Shown: positions 34,191-44,976 of the stretch, piece after piece
Numbering within the stretch: position 1 is the stretch's first letter
How the letters are laid out: every line of letters begins with the position of its first letter
Source of the DNA: Otis tarda
Lineage: Eukaryota > Chordata > Aves > Otidiformes > Otididae
Direction: 5' to 3'
DNA: 64,000 nt
Assembly: GCA_026413225.1 (NCBI GenBank)
Contig: CM048552.1
Location: 205,729,553-205,793,552, forward strand
Program-made: the position numbers and the translations under genes
Notes under the pieces: model-generated
Database searches by the model: none
What the model saw: the letters and a program-made list of their open reading frames with translations, nothing else
What the model was told of the DNA's origin: nothing

Positions 34191-37100
34191 AAAAAGTCTC
34201 CAATATACGCTTTTGTATAACATATGCTTAGGTCACAGCATGATGAAGTCCTGGTATTCTCCTTTCCCAATTGTGGAGGAGGTGTGGAGCGTGCGCGGGG
34301 CACAGCTGTCAGTTTTTCCTCCTCATCTAGACACCCTCATTACCTTTCAAAGAGAAGTGATTTTGCATTTTTCCACGCACACCCTCAACCCAGCACTGTT
34401 CTTGACAATAGGAAAAACAACCCCAGATTTTCTCCCAACTGCGCTCAAAAGAAAGGCGTTGATCTCTCATTACCAGCAATTGTCTCCAGCTCAGCAAAGC
34501 CACGGTGCTGGGAGAGAGGTGCCTGGTGCTAACTGCAGATTCCCCAGGTCAAGTCAATCTTATCTTCATCTCTAATAAAAAAAATGATTCATCGGTGAGC
34601 TGACCTTCCTGATCCAGAGGCAGAACGGAGAGCTGTGGAAAGAAGCCTCATAGAAAAGATATATGGCCTTGTTACATGACATGCAACTCACAGATAGACC
34701 TCCGCACTCTTAACATCCGCTGCCCTTCCCAAGGTGGTCTCCTGGCTAAGAGACCATACTGAGACATCTCTGCTTGGTTTCCAGCCCACCCTCTATCTTG
34801 GTCTGTAACTTTACATAAGAAATTTTATGTCTCCGTGCTTCAGTTTCCCCTCCCATAAAACTGGTATAATTGATATCTTTCTTTGTAAAGTGCCTTGCGA
34901 TCTATAAAGGAAAAAAATGACTTGTGTGAGAGTAAGGTATTACTATTAGCTAACAATCAAGCTCAGCTATAACAGCTCTAAGCATTTTCCAAAATTTATT
35001 GTTAAGTAAAGAAAATAATTTCTTTAAAGACTGAAGTGAATTCCTTTGCTTTCCAGGGTTTTCTGCTTTCTTTTTCTCACTTCTCTGTGCAGCGATTTAG
35101 TTAAATGGTTATCGATGGGTAAAACATAGTATTAGCCCTGACACCCCACTTCAGTGGCTCAGCACATAACAAATAGCAAAAAATGCACATTAAAACTAGA
35201 ACAGGAGTGGCTTTTCTCTGCAAAATCATTCTAGTACCTCAGCCTTGCCGAAGAGCTGTCAGAGCAGAGAGGCGAAAGAGTGAGTCCTGAGTACCAGTAA
35301 TCTTTGACGGAGGAAGAGGAGCAGAAGCAGTTATTTGCAAAGAGATCTGTCTCGCTTAGACACCAATGAAGAGAAGAGGAGACTGAAAGCAGGGCATGTT
35401 AAGCAAGCCTTTGCCACTGATGGGGCTGATGACAGAGGAGCAAGGGCCAGCCATCACCTAATGAATAAGGATGGAGTAGTGTAACTACAACGACTGCTTT
35501 TGGGACAGAAGATGCATGAGCATCCAGAGGCTGTGGCAAGCTGCTGCTGGAGGTGGTGGAGCTGTAAGGACAAACACCACCGCTTGCTTTTTACTTTCTC
35601 CTGCCTGAAGCCCAGTTCTGTTGTTTCAAACCATCACTGCTGATACAATCCCTCTCCTGTTTCATCATCATTCTATTTTCTACCTTCTCCTTTCAACTCG
35701 TTTTTAGTGCATAGGTCTTCATTTTCTACTTCGTCACCCTCTGAAGGCCCTAGATAATGATGTTCACCTACCTGAAAAAGGTATGTGTGTGACTTGATTC
35801 AGGCCTCACCTGTGCTTCTTGCCTGGTCACAGAAATGGGGCTCTGAGGTCCTCCCAGACCTGCATGGCAGAACTGTGAGCCCAAACAGTAACTGAAGCTG
35901 TTTCTCTATTCCTTCCTTAGCCCTTCCAAGTGTGTAAATCAAGTCTCTTTCTTAGCTACCTCCCTCTTGTACAGATCTCTGTCAGAAATATTAAGATGGA
36001 TATGGATGAAATAGGAATGGAAATGTATGTGTGTGAAAGCACCAGAAGAAAGAACAGTCAAGTTTAAAAGAATGGTCTCTATTGATAAACCAAGGAGATG
36101 ACTGACAGCAGTCAAACAGGTGAACTCTGGGGAATCTGCTGTTTACATCTGGGCAGAGGGCTCTGATACGGTCCCAGCATTGATGACTGGTCACCAGAAG
36201 ACCTGTGGTCTGGTAACAAAAGAGGGCAATAAGGTTACAGCACATCACATATACTATCATCCGAAGAGAAGGACAGATGACAGATAACCAAGATGAGGAG
36301 ATGAAGACAGAAGGCAGTGATTTATCGAGACAGAAGTAAGCAAGGTTACGATGCAAAGATAACTGTTACTTCCTAGATATTTTAAAAGACCTGTCCAAAC
36401 CTTGCTTCCTTGTTAGTCAAGAAGAACCCAAGAGACACAGTAGAGGACTTCAGTTTCACACACAAGTCATCTTGCCCACACCTCTTGGATATACATCCCT
36501 TGGTGTGTAGGGTATGAGTGTGAGTATGTAAAACCAACTTACAGAGCAAGTTAAATAAAATAAAATGCCCTGCTCCCTTCTCAAGGTCTCACATCGAGTT
36601 TTGTTATGCTTAACTGTGACACTCTTATTTCTGCTAGTTTTAATCTAGGCGACGTCCTAATAAAATGGATGCCACATTTCACTATCCTGCTGACCACAAG
36701 CTGAGGAGAACCACGAGGATAATACACACACCCATTGTGCAACCTATTCTGTGCTAACCTATCATGACTCAAAAGCTGGTTGTTATTGCACTACTGGATA
36801 CAAAGGCTCTGAAGCAGAGTGGGATGCTTGGTGTGCTCATTTGTATCTCATTACCCAGCATGCTCTTCCTCCTCAGAGCTATTTTCATAGCGGCATTGTT
36901 GTCCGAGCCCTGGGAACAAGTGGAAAGATTTGGTGACTTTGGATGCATGCAGTTCTTTTCTAGTTGCTTTGCACCCCCTTTATAACGAAAGGCTTTGCAA
37001 AGTGGTGAAAATGAATCAATTTTCCATTTTTAAGGCTGCATGGGTGGGGTTTTTTTTTTTCAGTAGTTTAAGCTATCGGGAGCAAATCTTGAATAACAAA

Positions 37101-38872
37101 TAAGATTACAAAAATGTGAGCCTAATGTTCCTCTCTATAAGGTGCTCAAGCATGAAGGTTTTGAAAGGAGAATAAGAAATGAGATTTAACTTCCTTCTGA
37201 TTTAAGTTTCATTTGTACAAAGAACCTATTCTAACAAAATGTGATTGCAAGCTCATTATTCAGTGAAGGGCAAATATCTTCAATCGCAATCCAGTAAGAT
37301 CAGCAGCTTTCTCTGTGTGTTACAAGCCTCAACGAAGAGAGCTGAACATACTGGCTTCTGTCATTGTCTGCATCTAAGACTGTGATGATTTCACCCTGTC
37401 CAATTCACTTCAAAAGCTGTAGCTTCCAATTAAAAGTATAAGTTGTCAGCCAGAATAAGTGTCTATCATTTGAGCCAGAGCAGTTTTAGTTACTGGCAGT
37501 TTTACCGCATCAAAGGGTTGATTTACAGATCAGTTACAATTTTTTTTTATTCAGTACTAAAGGGAATAAAACTGCCTCAGACACAAGACCCAAAACAACA
37601 CTAAGTTACTTAAGTTTTCCATAGTTTTCTACATGTTTTATCAAGTTGGAAATAAAACTTCATTCTTCAGTGACTTTATAGTTCTCAACAGGCACTTAAA
37701 AAATCATTTAAAAAATAATCCAGGAAAACCTAAGAACCTCAACATCATTTAACAATATCCAGCATACAAAGATTACACTGTACTTCATAAATGCCAACAA
37801 ATTCAGCACCAAAAGCCTGTGCGAGGTACGAGGTTAACTCTTCCACAGGTTAAACAGATTTCCCCCATTTTTCAGATAGGGAACCTTAGCCATAAAAATA
37901 AAACTACATGTTGACAACTGGTGCAAACCACAGCAGAACATTTAAAACTCTTATCTTCAGTCTCTCAGGTTTGTGTTTTAAGAATGTGAACAATTTTGAG
38001 ACTCCTTCTTGGGATAAAAACGGGTAAATATGGGTAAAAATCATGTACAAATACGTGTCAGAAAGTCTCAGGGAAAAAAAACAAAACATGAGTTTAAGGC
38101 TAAGACTCAGTGCCTCCTTAAAACATGCAGAGCATTTTGTTTGCTTCTTAGGCTTCACATGTCAGGAGGATGAGTGGCATTTCACAGCAGGATCCTGTGA
38201 CGATGCTTTTAAGTGTTTATGCTGCATAACCCTTGATGAATCAATTAGGCATTCTCAATCACTCAAATTATTCATTTTACTAGCAATATTGTTTTTACAG
38301 CAGTACCACAGCTGTAGGTCTAGAAACTGGTCCTGTAGGATCCAACAGAATCAGTTTATACCTGCTGTAAGTGTCTGGGATGCACTTGCTGAAATTAAAA
38401 CAACCCAGAGATAAAAGGCAAATGGATCAGGTATTTAAAATATTTTAAGATGGAGGAAATCTCTATCAGCTTCTTTAAAGCCCAAATCTACCCCAAGCAC
38501 ACTGGACTAAGCTTGGAGAAAGTGAGTTGGGGAATCACGGAGACATGGAGGAACTGGGAGCAGAGACTGGAGACTGCTTGGCAGCTAGGCTGGAGCCCCA
38601 CTGGAGCCAGCAGAGGCACAGATCTACCCACATGAACAACAAAACACAATTTTCAAAAAGGCCGTGATATGGGGTAACAGTAACACACAGAGTCTAGTGC
38701 ACTGCCTGAGCACCTGGACAATCCTGGCAGCTACCGCACAGAGAGTGGGGATGGTGGCAGAAAACCAGGGATGCACGGAGAGTTACAGTGGCCGTTTCTC
38801 TTCCAGAGGCAACGCTTGTGCGAGCAGGCAGAAATGAACTGAGGTGGCAACAGTGTGAAGTAACAAAATAAT

Positions 38873-38918
38873 GAACAATAGTTCATTAAAAAGTAAAACG
38901 AGCAATAGTTCATTAAAA
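38873..38918 (+). repeat. Short direct repeat, 19-bp unit at 27-bp spacing
   Basis: GAACAATAGTTCATTAAAA at 38873 recurs as GAGCAATAGTTCATTAAAA at 38900, with one mismatch. The spacing suggests a local tandem duplication. Confidence 0.8.
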
Positions 38919-39622
38919 GTTCACTGAGATATTCTATGGCTGAAAATAATTTTGCTCTGTTAGTCAAAGGAAGAAAGACAAAGAAGTAAGATTAAATGCA
39001 TTTTTAGTACATGGATTTTTTCCAAGAGTCAGTAAGTATTCTCCCAGCCACACCACCAAAATTCCTCTCAAAGCCAAGGGTTAGTGCAGGTGCCACAGAC
39101 CAGAATAGGACCCTGGGTAACCAGTACAGGTAAAACTCACTGTACTCACCTGCATCCTACCTGGCTGAAAAAAAGCCCTTGTACAGTCAAAGGAGAGAAG
39201 CAGTCACTTCTTAAACGTGACTTACATGGTTTATTTTAGATACCCAAGCTAAGAGGAGATAAAATGCAGTTTAGGGGCCTCTCTCTCTCTCTCCAGTCAC
39301 TACAAAGGCAGTTTGCAAAACTAGCTCAGGTGCAGATGATGGCAGAGTTTGATAAAAGGAATTCCACCCTCTGTGTCCTAAGAGATAAAACCCCGTAGGC
39401 AGATGAGGGAGGCAGAATGGGACTGTTCCTCACCCCAGGTCCTTCCTGATTTGGGGCTGTCAGTGTGCTCTTACAGCATAAATTAGAGCAGCCCCAGAAA
39501 GCCATGAAGCAGCTCGCTCTGAGTCACTCTCTTTCCCGTCATGGATATTTCTCCAGGATCCTCTGCCGCTGGCCCCTTTCCCTGTCTCTGTGCAAGGAGA
39601 GACCTCTCCTGTCCCGTGGCTC

Positions 39623-39673
39623 AGACCACTGGAGTCCTCCTCCAGACCACTGGAGTCCTCCGACCACTGGAGT
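39623..39673 (+). repeat. Tandem repeat, about 2.5 units of 18-21 bp
   Basis: The core GACCACTGGAGTCCTCC appears at 39624 and 39645, and again partly at 39662. The last unit is shortened by about 3 bp, which shifts the reading frame, so it is not a protein repeat. Confidence 0.85.
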
Positions 39674-42445
39674 TCAAGGAGTGAGATAGCACCTGTGACC
39701 CTTATTTCTGCCACTGAGATAAATTCAACTTTCTGCTCAATTTTATTTCTAGGTCAAGACAAGAATGATAGATTAAAAAAAATAGCTGAGCATTCAGTCT
39801 GGAAGCTGCTGCAGCACTGCACTCCCAGCCTGCCGGACCCCAGACAGCCTCCTGCCTCCAACTACACCAGTTACTGATTTTTGTACCAAAACATTTACAC
39901 TGGCACAACCTCCAGTGAGTGCAATTCTGTGGGTATAAAGGTGCTTTATACTAGCATAGATTATGAGATAAACAAGCTCATTTACATCGCTGTAACTGCA
40001 TTCACTTCAGAGTATTTGTACTGCTTTAATGATACCAGTGTAGCTAAAGCAATACAACTTGGGTCTACACACAAGACCTCAGCCTACTGGTAATTAACAC
40101 CAACATTTCCAGCCACCCTGAGCAGCTGAGGTTTATGTTAGAAATAGCAACTGACCCATAACAGTTTACAACAGCATCAGAAACCTCCATAAACCAGCTC
40201 CACCTTCAGCTGCTTTTGCCACATTTGCAGGAAGGATGTTTATTATGCCCCTTTTAGCAGGAGGCCCCAGGAGCTAAAAGTTGCTTGTGGCCACTTTTCT
40301 CTTGCGTCTGGACAGCAAAACAAAAAAAAAATAATCAATTCAGCCACTGACATTTTGCTGTGAAAGAGCTAAAGCAGCACAAAAACGCTGATAAAAGTGG
40401 TGGTTAACCCTGTGCTACCCTCATTGTTCTTTATTCACCAGCACCAAGCGCTGGAGCAGCCCGTGGAGCGCGGGAGAAAGGGCTTTGCCATCTGTTGCTA
40501 GGGCTGACATCACCCCTGTTTGCTCAAGCACCGCTTCTTGGGGCTGTGTTTGCATCATTAATCAGCCCCGGCTCTGCGCTGGCCCATTCAGCAGGGCCTC
40601 GGCTGTCAGTTCTCGAGCCCCTCGCTGCACAAGGGACCTGCCAAAGTGCTTGGCCTCACTTGGAGAGAAGTTTGGATATACATCAAGATTACTTTGGATG
40701 GAGTATTTATCAGCTTGTCCTGGGAGAAATTGTGCCATGCACGGTACATAACTTGACAAAGGGAGTAAAAACAACCCCAGAAAACAACCTATCTCTCCCA
40801 GAGGCACCCTCCATGGGTTAAACAACTCCAAAACACAGAAAAACAGATCATGCTTTCTGGTGAGATTGAATTTGCCAAGAGGCTGCTGAACCCATCAGTG
40901 CAATAATGGACACACATTTTGCTCAGCTTTGTACTCCCGCTCTCTTTGTGTCTTTTCCCTGAATAATACTAGAACAATCATGGGAAACTACAAGAAATTC
41001 CTCATCCAGAAAAAACTTAGCTTAATAACAAAAATGGGCTTCCAGCGCAGACAGGTGGGAATGCTGCCGTTGGACAGTCTGGGAACTGAGGCTCGGAGGA
41101 GCTTAGAGACTTGCTCAAGGTCAAACACATAGATACACATGAGCAAGGAACAGACCAAAGCGCTGCCGACAAATACTGCAGCAGCACAGACACCAACTGG
41201 ACACATGGACTCCTCATTTCCAACCATCTTCTATTTTCCCAGAAGTCTGAGTGGGTCACGCAACATTAGGACAAACAAAGTGCACGCCATGTTTAAAATA
41301 TATATGGCATAAATGGCATAAAAATGGAAAGTGCTCAACCAAATTGACAAATATATTGAAAAGCTTCTCAGAAACATGCAGAATTTTTATTTGGAGGTGT
41401 TGTGTTTTTTCCTTAGGGATGAAGAAGGGAACATGAATACAACTTCATTTTGTGGGAAACAGATCTGTAATTGAAAAATCAGTAATTCGCAAAATGTGAA
41501 ATATCAGATGGGACTCATCTTGAGACTAAGAGACCTAAATTTAGGTGTCTGCATGCAAAGTAGGGAGCTCATCAGTACATGTTCAACTCGGTTGTCTGTA
41601 CATAACAAGGCATTTAGAGCCTTGGGTACTTCTCCTGGCCCCAGCCACTGCACTAGAGAGACGCAGCTCTCCTGCAGGTCCTGCCGATGCCTCAGGTATC
41701 CCAGGACTTCTCATTTAGGACTCCAGGCCCACATCTGGAGTGCTTTTCTCCCAGTTTGAGGGAGAAAAAGAAAACATGACTTTGCCTGCATATTCCTGCA
41801 GCATGATGATGGGGACAAATCACCAAAGAACAATTTAGGTTCCTAATTTCAGTGACCTTAATTTCATTTTCATCTTATATTATTTGTTTTCCAGACCCTG
41901 ACATCAAGCTGTGCTAATTAATACTTTCCTATACTGCTCAGCACCGGTGATAGCCTCCCTCCCAAGTGTTTTTGACAAAATTAGGCAGCAGATGAAGTGC
42001 TTTTCTCACTGAATCTCAGCTTTCCAACAGTTACGGTTTTTTTTTTTTTTTGGTGAAAAAAACCCACACCTCTTCATTACAGTGTTTTTCATTTCCATAT
42101 TTTTCTCTAAATTTAGGACTTCAGATTTGGGGATCCCACTGTGCTGTCTAATAGTCTCTTTCCATGCTTTTATGCAGGCCAAGTTCCCACAGCCCTTGTA
42201 TCTCAGAATCCCAACGGGACAAAACCTGCTGCTCAGATGAAGCTGGCTGAGTGGATGTGCTGGTTTGGTGTAGCAGGGGGAGCTACGGTGGCAGCTTCTG
42301 TGAGAAACTGATAGAAGTTTCCCCTTGGTGCACTGGACTCATCCAGGTCTAGGGTGGACCCGCTGCTGGCCAGGGCTGAGCCAATTGGTGATGGAATGTT
42401 CAGTGATAACATCTCTGTGATAACGTATTTTAAAAGGGGAAAAAT

Positions 42446-42477
42446 TAAAGAAAAAAAAGAAGAAGAAGAAGAAGAAG
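42446..42477 (+). repeat. Purine run ending in (AAG)n inside LTR copy 2
   Basis: This is an A-rich run followed by about six AAG units. Copy 1 has A- and GA-rich sequence at the matching place but no AAG expansion, so the run grew after the copies separated. Confidence 0.85.
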
Positions 42478-42749
42478 TGAAGCAGCTGAGTGGGGGCAGG
42501 GAGGGGGAGGCGTGAGCCTTGTGGACCTTGCAGGCCTCACCCTCTGGCCTCCTGCCGGGCGGCCAACTGGGCCCAACTCGGCCCGGCCTGGCTGCAAGAA
42601 GTGGAGAGGAGATGAGATGTGAATGAGATGTAAAAAGATCCTGAGAGGCATCTGCCTGCCTGTTGTGAGGAATTTCTTGTGAGAGGAACGGCTGCAGACG
42701 CCAAGGTCAGTGAAGAAGGAGGGGGAGCAGTAATGCTGCTCCAGGCAGA

Positions 42750-43025
42750 GATTCCCCTGCAGCCCGTGGTGCAGCCCATGGTGGAGCAGGTTGTGCCCCT
42801 GCAGCCCATGGAGGCCCATGGAGGAGCAGAGATCCACCTGCAGCCCGTGGAGGACCCCACGCCGGGGCAGGCGGATGCCTGAAGGTGGCTGTGGCCCGTG
42901 GAGAGCCTGCGCTGGGGCAGCTGTTCTGGAGGGACTGCACCCTATGGAAGAGATGACCCACGCCAGAGCAGTTTCACGAAGGACTGTGGCCCATGGGAGG
43001 GACCCCACGCTGGAGCAGGGGAGGA
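42750..43025 (+). repeat. GC-rich degenerate minisatellite core inside LTR copy 2
   Basis: Imperfect units contain CTGCAGCCC(R)TGG and CCCACGC(T)GGAGCAG motifs and form the counterpart of 7774-8046. The high G+C and low stop content create open frames on both strands. Unit order differs from copy 1. Confidence 0.6.
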
Positions 43026-43231
43026 AGGTGAGGAGTTCTTCCCCCGACCATGAAGCAGCGGCGTGAAACAACATGTGATGGACTGACCGCAACCCCCATT
43101 CCCTCTTCCCCCCTGTGCTGCTCGGGGAGGGGGAAGATCGTAGAGATAATTGACATTAAGTTAAGCCCAGGAAGAGGGGAGAGGTGGGGGAAAGTTGTTA
43201 TCTCTCATTATCCTGCTTCGGTTTTATTAAT

Positions 43232-43237
43232 AATAAA
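43232..43237 (+). terminator. AATAAA poly(A) signal of family B LTR copy 2
   Basis: AATAAA lies about 980 bp from the LTR 5' end, matching the position in copy 1. With a TATA-like motif only about 170 bp in, it implies an R region of roughly 750-780 bp if both signals are used. Confidence 0.65.
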
Positions 43238-44885
43238 CTGAAATAGTTTCCCTAAGTGGAGTCTGTTTTGCCCATAACGGTAACTTTAAGGATTTCTTCC
43301 TGTCCTTATCTTAAACCTCAAGGTTTTGTTTTTGTTTTGGTTTTTTTTTTTTTGTTACATTATCTCTCCCTCATTCTCTCTGAGGCTGGAGAGAGTGAGT
43401 GAAAAACTGCATAGCTTAGTCCTGAGTGGTGCTAAACTATGACAGCGGGTTGCCCAGCCCAGAGGCCCAGGAGCTTTAGAAAAGGCTATTCTTAAAAGAC
43501 CAAAGAATTATTTTAGATTTTGATTTTTCACCCTCAAAACTCAAACTTGTATATGACATTTTTAATGAGGAAAAAAAACCAAAAAGACTCAGGCTCCACT
43601 GTTTTTTATACAGTGATATATAACTTCGTGGCACGTCACCAACTGAAAATCCTCCTTGCAGAAAGGGTTCGTTAGCTGATCCATATTCTATTTCTGCACT
43701 ACTGTCATGCCCTGACTGTGCAGTATGTCCAGTCTGGAAGGACTAAGGAGCTGAGTTAGAGCCCAATCTATCACTTGAATAAGTGGGTGCTCAGGGCTGC
43801 AAGCAGATATATCTATTTTCCTGCCCCTCTCAATACAAAGCCACCGATGACACCAGCTCCTGAGCAGGAACTACTCACTTTTTCTCTGTCCTACTGCTCC
43901 AAGGGAAAAGGCAAAGGGTTGGCTTCAGACAGGGGTCTGCAAGGTGCATCAGCCACAAGAGATATTTTGTCTCCATTCTTGCTCCACACTGCGCCTGCCA
44001 CAGGAATGACACCTGAATATACAGCCTTAAATGAAGTTGTTTGATAGCTCTATATTAAAACATCTAACGGTGTAAAAAAACCCCCATCTTTCTAGTAATT
44101 TTACGAGAACTACACCATGACAGCACCATGCTGTCAAAAGAATAGGATTAATATTTCAACTGATATGATGCCAAACACCACATAGGATGACAGTCATCTT
44201 GTCTAGTTTCGGCTAAGTAAATCTAGGTGTCCTGTCTACACCTGTAATCCTGGTCTCCGCTGTAAGAGACACAGGAGGGGCTGCTCGGATGTCTGGACCA
44301 CCACTCTCTCTCTGCTGCCTACAGATGAGTTTGCATGTCTGGCTTAGCACAGATACCTAACTCTGAAACGGTGACATTAAATAAGATTAACCCCATCCTT
44401 CATGCCCAGAGCACCACCACAAAAAACGTCCTCACCACTCCTTGCTCTCCTCCCCTCTCTCCCCTTGCCCATTCAGATATATTCAGTAGGTCCCTGGACA
44501 GCAGCACACTGGTATTCAGAAGCCTTCGTTTCTTTTGGCAATTTAGTCCCGAGGTTTGGCTGTTTATACAGGAAGACTTAATGAGTACAGTTACTTGTGT
44601 GAAAACATAAGCATCTGTGGTTGTGATTATGGCTAAATTCAGACTGCAACCTCAGCTGTCAATAGTTTATTATCTTTTAAAAATTATAATAAAATTAAAT
44701 CACATCCTCTAACTATAGAGGGATTATTTTGAGAAGTCTGAAAAAGGTGACCTGCACCTTTTGGGCAGGAGCACGCTCGCCATGTGACCTCCCCATCACC
44801 CTTAGCATAACGAAGCAGAAATAATTGGGAAATTCCCTCCGATGTCACCTCTCAGATTGTGCTTGCCGCTTCTCAAGGCTGTCAT

Positions 44886-44976
44886 CGCGCTGCCGCCTGC
44901 TCACAGTAATCGCTGCTGGCACAGGACGTGCTCGTACCACGCTGCATTATTAGCAAGCTGTCAGACACCAGCGACG
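44886..44976. promoter_or_regulatory. Small CpG cluster, 9 CpG in 91 bp
   Basis: Nine CpG dinucleotides fall in 91 bp within AT-rich, CpG-poor DNA. It is too short to be a standard CpG island. It could be an unmethylated regulatory patch, the remnant of a GC-rich insertion, or chance. Confidence 0.25.

Larger units (their letters stand above)
34191..42255. other. Unique non-coding DNA
   Basis: No gene, RNA or large repeat is recognisable over about 8 kb. Two short direct repeats (38873-38918 and 39623-39673) are listed separately. (CT)n of about five units lies near 39280, and T homopolymers lie near 37050 and 42040. G+C is a little higher between 38500 and 40800 than in the surrounding DNA. 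Open frames are short and unrelated to known families. Confidence 0.5.
42256..43444 (+). mobile_element. GC-rich solo LTR of an avian endogenous retrovirus (family B, copy 2)
   Basis: This 1189-bp element is homologous end to end with the LTR at 7369-8477 but in the opposite orientation. It opens TGTGCTGGTTTGGTG and closes GCTAAACTATGACA. In plus-strand order it shows a TATA-like TATTTTAA (42426-42433), an (AAG)n run, the GC-rich repeated core, AATAAA (43232-43237) and a CT-rich U5-like end. The flanks read GTGGA on the left and GCGGG on the right. They differ by two transitions and are probably a mutated 5-bp target-site duplication. No viral coding sequence adjoins it. It is about 80 bp longer than copy 1 because of indels in the core and in simple-sequence runs. 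Long minus-strand open frames are by-products of the GC-rich repeats. Confidence 0.92.

Noticed and set aside
42445-43092. 215-codon minus-strand open frame
   Set aside because: It is the counterpart inside LTR copy 2, a by-product of GC-rich repeats with few stop codons. The start peptide is shared but the frames diverge after an indel.
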